Assembly: GCF_000208865.1 (NCBI RefSeq)
Contig: NC_018395.1
Span: 6,434,839-6,498,838 of the forward strand
Direction: 5' to 3'
Source of the DNA: Neospora caninum Liverpool
Lineage: Eukaryota > Apicomplexa > Conoidasida > Eucoccidiorida > Sarcocystidae
Length of the DNA stretch: 64,000 nucleotides
The translations under genes and the position numbers were made by a program. This document shows positions 1-9,000 of the stretch, piece after piece (position 1 is the stretch's first letter; the number at the start of each line of letters is the position of its first letter). The notes beneath the pieces were generated by a model, which worked only from the letters and a program-made list of their open reading frames with translations, did no database searches and was not told the origin of the DNA.

Positions 1-3000
1 CTGCGTAGCCGCCCAGTACGCGCCAAGCTCCGCGTGCTGCTCTGCCCATGCCGCGACGAAAGACGGAATCGGCAGAAAGGGCGAGGCTGCGCCTGGATCG
101 TTCACCTCGTCCTCTCTGTCTCCCGAAGGCGCAGCTGACAAACACTGCGGGGAGACGGGCGCGCCGGCCGAACGCCGCGCCTGCCGGTCTGCGCTCGCCG
201 GGATCTCAGGCGCGTCCTTTTGAGGCTCTTCAGGCGCGTCCTTTTGAGGCTCTTCAGGCGTGTCCTTTTGAAGCTCCTCAGGCGCGTCCTTTTGAGGCTC
301 TTCAGCCGCATCCGTGGCGTCTCGCCTCTTCTCTGCATTTTCGCGAGACCGCGGGCGACACCGGCCCCGTCGCCCTCTCGCCGGGGACTTTGGGCCTCCG
401 TCTCCGTTTTCCCCCGGCCTCGCGGCGTCTGCGACCTGCCTCGCGGAGCCGCGCGTTCTCGGGCCCGCACGCAGGAGAGCACTCGGCGCTGCTGCCGGCG
501 ATTCGGCCTCCTGCTCTCCCCCTGGCGGCCGCGCCGAACGGCCTCGCCGCGTGCGAGCCGCCTCGCCCTCTGCCGCAGAGACTGGTGGTGCAGACGAAGA
601 AGCGGACTTCGGGAGGTTTGATTGAGCGTCTAGGCTGGGTGCCTTTTTGTCGAGTTCGTGTTTCCTTTCTTCTCGGAGACGCAGGAGAATCAGGCGCGCT
701 TGTCGTTCGGCTTCTTCAAAGTGACGGCTGCCTTCTGCAGTTCCGCAAAGACAGACGTCCTGGTCTGTCTGCGCCGCGGAGGTCGACAGCCGCGAGGCGC
801 GCAGGAACGAGGGAGGACAGCAGCAGCCGCCGCCCTTGGCTAGCTCGGCAAGCGTCACGCCGAAGCTCCAGGCGTCCGCGTGTTTGGTGATGGGCAGATG
901 GAGCCCAGGGGCTGCAGCCGCGGGCCTGCGCGACTCGCTTCCGTTCGCCTCTCTCTGTCTCCATGCCAAGGCAGTCGCCGAGACTCTAGCCCCTTCTCTT
1001 TCCTTCTTTAGCCTCGCCGAATCTGCCAGGCGCCGCGATTCCAGAGCCGGTCGGTGTCTGCCCTCGCCCTTCTCAGCTTCCTCTGTCGCCCTGTCTTCCG
1101 CGCGTTCATCGTCGCCATCTGTTCCTGTCTCCTTCTTTTCTCGCTGTCCGTCCTGTCCTCCCTGTCCATTCTTTCCTTCACCGTCTCCCTCCTTTTCGCG
1201 ATGCGCGCCTTCCTCAGGTTCCTCGCGTCTCCTCTTCTTTTCGACTCTCTCGTCTCTCTCGGGATGCGCAACTCGAGACGCCGCTGACTTTCGGGCTGAC
1301 GCGCTCGACGAAGACAGGGCTGCGAGCGCCTGAGAAGATTCAGGCGGAGGCCCAGGCGCCTTGCGCACGCCCTGCGAAGACAGCGGCAAGATGCCTTGAC
1401 ACTTCTTCAGCTGCCGGAGCCAGGCACGCTCGCGATGGCGAGCTGTGAGATCTTTCTGAGACGTCGCGGTGGTCACTGCGTGGCGCGTGCCGGTGCTGAG
1501 GAGCGACGAGTGACGTAGGGACGAGCAGGACGGCAGCGAGTTCGGTGCAGAGGACGCAGAAGCCGAAAGCGAGGCGGTAGAAGACGCAGGCGCGGCGGCA
1601 GGGAGGAGTCGACCCGTCCTTGCAGCCTCCGGCTTGGCGCTCAGGTTCAGCCCCTCCCGTGCTGCGCCCTTCGCCCCACTGTCTCCGGAGCAGGGCGCAT
1701 CCAGCGCGCGGTGTCGCCTTCGCGCCAAGTCTTCTGCAAATCCCTCTGTTTCCCGCCGGCGCTTGAGACAGCCCTCTCCGCCTTCTCTCCCTCCAGCTTC
1801 GCCCTTTTCGACCTTTCGTCTCTTGGGCCCGACCTCCCCTTCGCCGGCGCTTCTCTGCCTGGCGGGTTCCTTCCCTTCGCCGTCTCGAGGGCTCCTCTCT
1901 CGGCGCGCGTCACTCACCCGTCCCTCGGCCGGCCGCGGCGCGCCCGGCGGGACGTCGCGGAGTCTGCCGAATTTGTCGAAGCGCAGAGCCTCCGGCGCAT
2001 TCGTGTAGGTCGTCCCTTGGTTGTAGGTTGTGAGCTGTCTCTGAATCTGCAAGTTCCACTGGCGTTTCTTCTCTTCGCGGCCAGCTGACCACGGCGTCGA
2101 GGACGCAAAGTGGTCCGTCGGGTGCAGGACGAGCGAGGAGCCAAAGTCGGCGAGAACGATGAGCCACTTGAGCGGGAAGTAGATGTGCTTCTCCTCGCAA
2201 AAGACCAAGACGTTCGACACCTTGATGTCAACGATGCGCCCGACATCGGCCTCGCAGCAACACTGCAAAAAGGCCCCGCCACTCAGCAGCTGCGCAAACA
2301 AAAACTTCATCTCAAACTCCGTCAAACCCGGCGCGCCCAGCGCACTCCACGGATGGCCGGAACCAGGCGTGGGGAGACGCCGGTCGTCTCCGCGGGTTTC
2401 CTTAGCTGGCGAAGAAGCCTCCAAAGGCGGACCAACTGCGTTTCCTCCCTCGTCGGGAGGTTCGCTCTCAGCAGTTTGGTTCCGCAGTCGTTCCTCCTCC
2501 CAGGCGAGCAGGAACTTCACTTTTGCACGACGCATAATCAGCCGCTTCAGCATGACCATCAAGTCCCCTCGAGCCCGGTGCATGAGGAGCTGAAACTGTC
2601 TAAGTGACGAGGGTGGCGCGACCGCGGGGAGCGGCGACCTGTCGGCCTTGGGCTCGCCACGTCTCTCGTCCTTCCTGGGGAGCGCAGCATCGCCGTCTCG
2701 CTCTCGAGCTTCGCCACCCTCTCGCCCCTCGCGGTCGCGCGGATCAGCTTGGCGCCTTCCCGGCTCCTCGCAAGCGCCGAGACGCCGCGAGCTCGCGGCG
2801 GCTGCAGCCGCGGCGGAGGCTGCGACTGGCTGCGGCTTGTAGGAGCGCGTCGCCAGGGGGCGAATCACGTGGGCGTTGAAGTGGCGCATGAAAGCTTCTT
2901 CGCGCAGAAACTGGAAAGGCGCAGCTGTCTGTGCCTTGTACTCTTTGATCGCCAGAGGAACCCAGCGCGCGGCGGAGCAGAAGCAGGCGCGACGCCCAGC

Positions 3001-6000
3001 CACAAACAGACCCGCGGGATTCGTCGCTCCGAGAGGACTCGAGGCGACTGCACCAGCGGCGAGGCTCGCGCTCGCCCCCTCTTCTTTTCCCGCGGCCTTT
3101 GCATTTGGCACGTCCTGCCGAGAATCCCGCGCGTCGCGGTCGCCTCCCAGACTCTCTCGCGCGCCCTCCCGCTCCTCCTCTGCTTGACAGCGCGCGCAGC
3201 AGAAGGGAGGCTGGACGCTGCGGCGCCAGCGGGCCCGAAAAACATTGCCGAAAGTGCCCCGGCCCAGCTGCAGTTCGCGCGAGCTCTCGACGAAGCCAAT
3301 ATGGTCCCACCACTCAGTCTGCCACTCCGTCTTCACTTCTCGCTTCTTCCCCGCCTCGCTCAGCACAGACAAAGGCGCCGCACAAGTCGACGCACGAGGC
3401 GACTGCGCCTCTGCCGGGTTCGCTGCGACGCGCCGCTCCGCCGGTGCGCTCCCGCCATCGTGGTCCTTTTCTGGAGCGGCCTGAGTCGTAGACGAGAGAT
3501 GGCCAGAAGAGGAAGACGAAGAAGAGGAAGAAGAACAGGAAGACGCAGAAGAGGAAGAAGAAGAGGAAGAAGAGGGAGAAGAAGAAGAGGAAGAAGAAGA
3601 GGAAGAGGAAACAGAAGAAGAGGAAGAAGAAACAGAAGAAGAGGAAGAGGTAGGACTGGGGGGCCAGTGAGAAGGAACAGCGGTCGAGGAAGCACTCGGA
3701 GAGGACGGGGACGGATCAGGGTAGTCAGTGCGAGGAGTTTCGGTCAGCTTCAGAGACTCTGCTGGCGTCTCTGTCCGGGCTCTTCCCCTGTCTTTGCCTT
3801 CAGCGCGGATTCCGTTTCTTTTTCCTTTATCTGTTTGCTTCTCTTCTCCGGATCGGCCCCGCGGTAACCCAGCGTCTCCCGCTGTCTCCTCCGCCGGTCT
3901 GTGCTCGGTCGCCTCGCCCAGGGAGGCCGATTCCGTCGCCGCCCTTCCCCGCAGCGCCTTCGTCTCACTCCGAGTTTTAACCCCCTCCCGCGCGTCCAGA
4001 GGCCATCCGTCGCTCTTTAGCTTCTCGCCCGCCTCGCTCTTCTCGCTTCCCTTCTTCCTTCCCGTTCTCCGCACCTTCTCAAAATTTTCGTGACTTCCGC
4101 TCGCAGTCTCCGCCGGGTTCGGAGCGTCTGCCTCCGGCCGCCTCTCTCCAAGATTAGCCGCCGAGCGCGGCGAACGACGGAGCCGCGTCTGCGGTTGCAT
4201 GGGCGCTGGACTTGCATCCTCAGGTGGGACAGGTGTCGGTGGGGAAGACGCAGACGACGATGAGGACGAAGATGAGGAAGAAGAGGAAGAGGAAGACAAA
4301 GAGGAAGAAAAAGAGGAAGAAGGAGAAGAAGAGGAAGAAGGAGCCTCAGAAGAGGGAGACGCCCGGGAGGGTGGTGAATCGAGCGGTGCTGGCTGAAGGT
4401 GAGAGGTCCTTGTGTCCGTTGTCTTTTCTCCAGGCAGGAAAGGTTGCGCCGTCTCCTGCGGTACTTTTCTGCTGCGTCTCCTGGCCATGGTTCTGGTCTC
4501 TACGCATTGGCGAACGTTTGAACCGTCTTTGCCTCTGCATGCGGCTTCTCGGCTTCTTCCCACAGGCTCCTCTTTTTCTTTTCCGTCGTTCTCTTCTCCA
4601 GCATTTGCCTTCTCTGCGATGCCTTGCTTCCCTTCGTCCAGTTCTTCTCTTTTCGGCTGTTCTTCCGACAGCTCTCCGACTTCGTGGCGAGGCTTTCTCC
4701 CGCGTTCCTTTCCTTCCTCTTCCTCCTTTTGCTCTCGCCTGGCGCTGTGCGTCTCCAGCTCTACAGCCTTCTCTTCTCTCTTCTCTATCGCGTCGCGCAA
4801 GTCAGCAGTGTGTCTCCCCTCTTTGTCTCCTTGCTGTGTGTCTTCTGAGTCTTCTCTTTCTCTCGCTCCGTCCCCTGTCTCGCTCCCGTGCTCCTGATCT
4901 CCTTCCTTTCTCGCTCGTTCCGCCATCTCTCCTTCCTCGACTCCCTCCGCCTCTCCCTTCTGTTCTTGCGGCGCTTCCTCTCCCTCACCTTCCCCAAGGT
5001 CCCGCGTAGGCTCCTCCCTCTCCGTTTCGTCCCTTTCCGCTTTGCCTTGCGCGGTTCGTCTAACCTCGCCCGCCCTGCTCGTCTCGCTCACCGGCACTTC
5101 CTCGCATTCTTCCCCTTCCGCCTGTACTGCCTCAACTTCCCATCTCTTTTTTTCTTTGTCCTCGCCCTGTCCATCGCCTCCCAGAATCTCCTGCGGGCCT
5201 GTCGTCTGCGCGGTCTCTGCTGCCGCGTTCTGCTCTCGCGCTTCTTCTCCCTCGCTCTCGACTCTCTGCTTCGAGTTCCCTTCCTTCTCGCTTCCCACGT
5301 GGGCTTCCCTACTCGGCCGTGTCTCCTTTGCGTAGCCCGGTGCCGCAACCTCCCTCTCCTCGCGCTGCTCGTCTGTCTCCACCGAGACGCGCGCTCTCGG
5401 GCCTTCCTGCCGGCCAGCCTCCGCCCTGTCTCTCGACCGGCCTTCCGTTTTCAGCGAGGCGCGCGCCCTGGATCGCCGCAATGCCGCCACCGCAGCAGCC
5501 GCTGCCGCCTTCACGACGGCCTCCTCCACCGGCGCGGGGCTGGAAAAGGAAAAGCTGAGACGAGGCGACGTCGAAGCCGAAACGGACAGAGAAGACGCGG
5601 GAGGTGACTGTGACGGTGGGACGGATTGGGGAGGAAAGGACGAGAAAGGCGAGGAAGCGAGAGAGAAGGCTGTGGAGGTGGGAGAGGAGAGAAGGCCCGG
5701 TTTCTCTTCGTCTCGCGCGTCTGTGGAAGACCTCGGGGACGTCTCCGACGCGCTAGGCTCCAGGACGAGCGCCTGGGGAATGGTGGAGGCCGCGCCGAGG
5801 CGCTCGCCCTTGAGCAGCCGATCCCGAGAGTAGGCAGACGAGTAAGACTGCGAGGAATCACGAGAGGCGGCGGAACAAGGCGGCGCACGCGGGAGAGTAG
5901 GTCGTGCGTCGAGAGAACACAGGGAAGAAGCCGGAGAACAAGGAGAAGCAGAGGGAGAGAACGAAGACGGCGAGACGGTTTCTCCTCTCCGATTGACTGC

Positions 6001-9000
6001 GCGTCGGACGCTTTCCCGCGACAGGCTGTTGCAGATGAAGGTAGAAAGCGAATTAGATCCCGGAAAGGCAACACACCGCTTTGGGGCCGATTCTCCAGCT
6101 GTTCCGTCCTCGGGCGATGAATGCGTGCCGGACATCCGGTCTCTCTCTCTCTCTTCGCTGTCTCTTCCTTCTCTCTCCCTCTCTCTTTTCTCTTCTTCTC
6201 CCCCCTCTCTGCCTTGTCGCTCTCCCTGGTTGGGTGTGTTCTGGTCCGCTGCTCTCTCCTCGTCTGTCGGCCTTTCTTCGTTTCTCTGGCCGCCTTCTCT
6301 CTCTCTCTGGTCTTCTCTGTCTCCTGTGTCCTCGGTGTCTCCGTCCTCGCGCTCAGCTGGCCCTGAGCTCCCTTCCTCTGCTGCCTTTCTCTCCTCTCCC
6401 TCACTGTCTCGCTGGGTCGGGCCTTCTCTCGTCCCTGCACAAGGTGAGCCGCAGCTGACTGCGGGGGTCCAAGAAGACGCCCTCGCAGCAGCCGACGAGG
6501 CCCAAGACGGACAAGGCGAAGCGTGGGGACGGGACGAGCGCGGAGGCTTGCTCCCCTCCTCGCGGACGAAACTCCCGCCCTCAACCCGCGAGGCGGCCAC
6601 GGTGCCGCGCCCTTGAAAACGGACATCTGTCGCCACAGAGGCCAGGCAAGGCGTCGAGGGCGGAGCCGCCGAGGGGCGCGGAGACGAGGCAACGGACGAG
6701 AACGGGCTCGAAGCGTCCGGCGGGCAGACAGTATGCGGAGCATCCCTTGAATCAGAAGTCGACGGCGAGGAAGACGAAGAAGAGGGGAGAGCCAAGGAAG
6801 AGAAGTGAGACCGGTGGGAGGACGGACTGGAAGTCGAGGGGGGTAAGGAAGTCAAAGTAGGGGCGGAAACAGCAACGGCCGGAGACGTGGAGGAAGAGGT
6901 AGCGGGCGCGTAAGACGCAGCGGAGGCTGAAGACGCGAGCCGAAGAGACGGCACAGAACAAGAGGTCGAGACGGTAGCTGGGCTGCGCCGACCGCCAGCT
7001 TGCGACGCTGCGTCCAGCGAAAACGCCCCACGAGGCGGCGAAGACGAAGAGGAGGAAACCTGCGAAGACGCCGAGGGCGAACAGGGCGAAAACGAAAGGT
7101 CGGGCGGAGATGACAGCCACAAGCGAGAACAAAGGCACGAGGCCTCAGACGAAGAACACCAGGAAGGAGAGACTCCCGCGTGTCGCTGGTGGAAAGGCTT
7201 GAGAGGCGAAGAGTTCGAAGGCGGACTCGGAGACGAAAAGACGAACTGGACTTTCGGCTCGCGGTGAGGGGAAACTGTGGCGGCGCTTGCCGACTCTGAG
7301 CCATCGGTTCCTCTCTCTTCCGCAGCAACCGCAGACTCGGCCTGTCTCTCCACATCCCTGGTTCCGTCCCCACGGCTGACCGGGACGTGCCCAAGTCGTC
7401 CTGCATCCCTCCTGGCACAAGGGTCCTCTCTGTCCCGGGCGTCCTTCTCTTTCGTCGCGGAAGACGTCTCCCCTTTGTCTCGCTTCTCCAGTCTCCTGCG
7501 CTTCTCCTCTCTGCGTCGTCTCTTCGCTTCGCCCGGCTCGCCCTCTACGCGCGCACTGCTTGCGCGTCTCTCTCTCGTGTCTGCCTCGCTCGACGCTCGC
7601 TTCCTTCTTCGGCTGTCACTGTCGCGGCCGTGTTCTCTCCCCTTCCCGCGCTCCCTTCGCCCCTCCTTGCTGCGCTTCTTCTCGCGTCTTCTGCGTCGCC
7701 TCTCTTCCTCTCGCTCTCTCTCCCTCAGTCGCTCGCGCTCGCGGTCCACGCTGGCCAGTCTGGGGCTGCCGGATTCCCGCTTCCACGGCGCGCCTTCCTC
7801 TTTGATTTCCCCTTCTTCCTCGCTGAGCTCGACGGCAGGGGCGCACAAGTCCCCCTTCGAGCTCGAAGCGAACGAGGTACAATTAAGACTTTCTCCGTTC
7901 TCGACTCGCACTCGATCCCTCACTTTCTTTTCGCCGTCTGCTGTCTCCTCGTCCCTGCCTCCTCTCGCGTGTTCTCGCCCGTCTTTTCCGCGCTCTCCCC
8001 TCTGGCTGTGCTTCCGGCGTCGGTCGTCACGGTCCTTCTTGTGGCGGTCTTTCGTGTCGCGTGACTTATCCTTCTCTCTCTTTTTCTTTTCCTGGCTGCG
8101 GCTTCGCTCGCCCTCGAGCGACGCCTCGCCCTTCTCGGCAGGGCGCGAAGGCGAGACGAAGGCGGATGCGCGCGGCGGAGACAGCGGAGCCTCGTGCAGA
8201 GGAGACAGCGCCGTGCGAGAGGGTGACGCGAGGGCGAACGCGGCCTCCTCGGGACTCGCCTCTGGCCAGGCGTTCCACCGCTTTCTCCCTTCCCCAGACG
8301 GCGAGAACCAGGAGGGAGCGTAGAGACGCGAGGCAGGCGAGAGAGAAGCCGCAGCTGCTAGTGTCGCGCACGTTGAAGAGACGAGGGCATTCGAGGTCGG
8401 ACCCCACAGGGAGGGACAGGGGTTGGCCGCGGTGGGAGTCTGACCCGGCTGGCAGAAAGGTTCAGCTGTCTCCTTTTTCCCACTCTTCTCGGTCTTGTGT
8501 TTCCTTTCTTCTGTGTGCATGTGGAGAGCTCTCTTGTCGCGGCCGCTTTTCTCGCGGCGCGCATACGACCCATCCTCCCGCTCCTTCCCGCCGCTCTCTC
8601 TGCGGCAGCTCTTTTCTCGCTTCTCGGACCGGGCTGCATCGGAGCCAGGCTTCCGGTCTTTCTCTCTCTCAGATCTCTCTCGCTCGCTTCTGTTCTTCTT
8701 CTCGCGCTGTCTCTCTTCGCCCTCTCGCCGCTTCTCTTTGACCTGCCTGTCGCGGCTCAAACTCGGAGAAGTAAACGGACAAGAAGCAGAGGAAGAAGAG
8801 AGAGAGCAGGCTGTCGACTGCGGAGGAGACGCGCGAGTAGGGATCGCCGATGAAACGCGAGAAGTCGCTTGGTGAGAAGTGGGAGAAGGAGGCGTAGAGG
8901 AGGAAGCGGGGAGAGAAGAGCCAGCGGGAGAGGATCTCAACGAAGTGGAAGTGAGAGGCGACACAGCAGAGATCGAAGCACACGAGGACGAGCCGGACGA

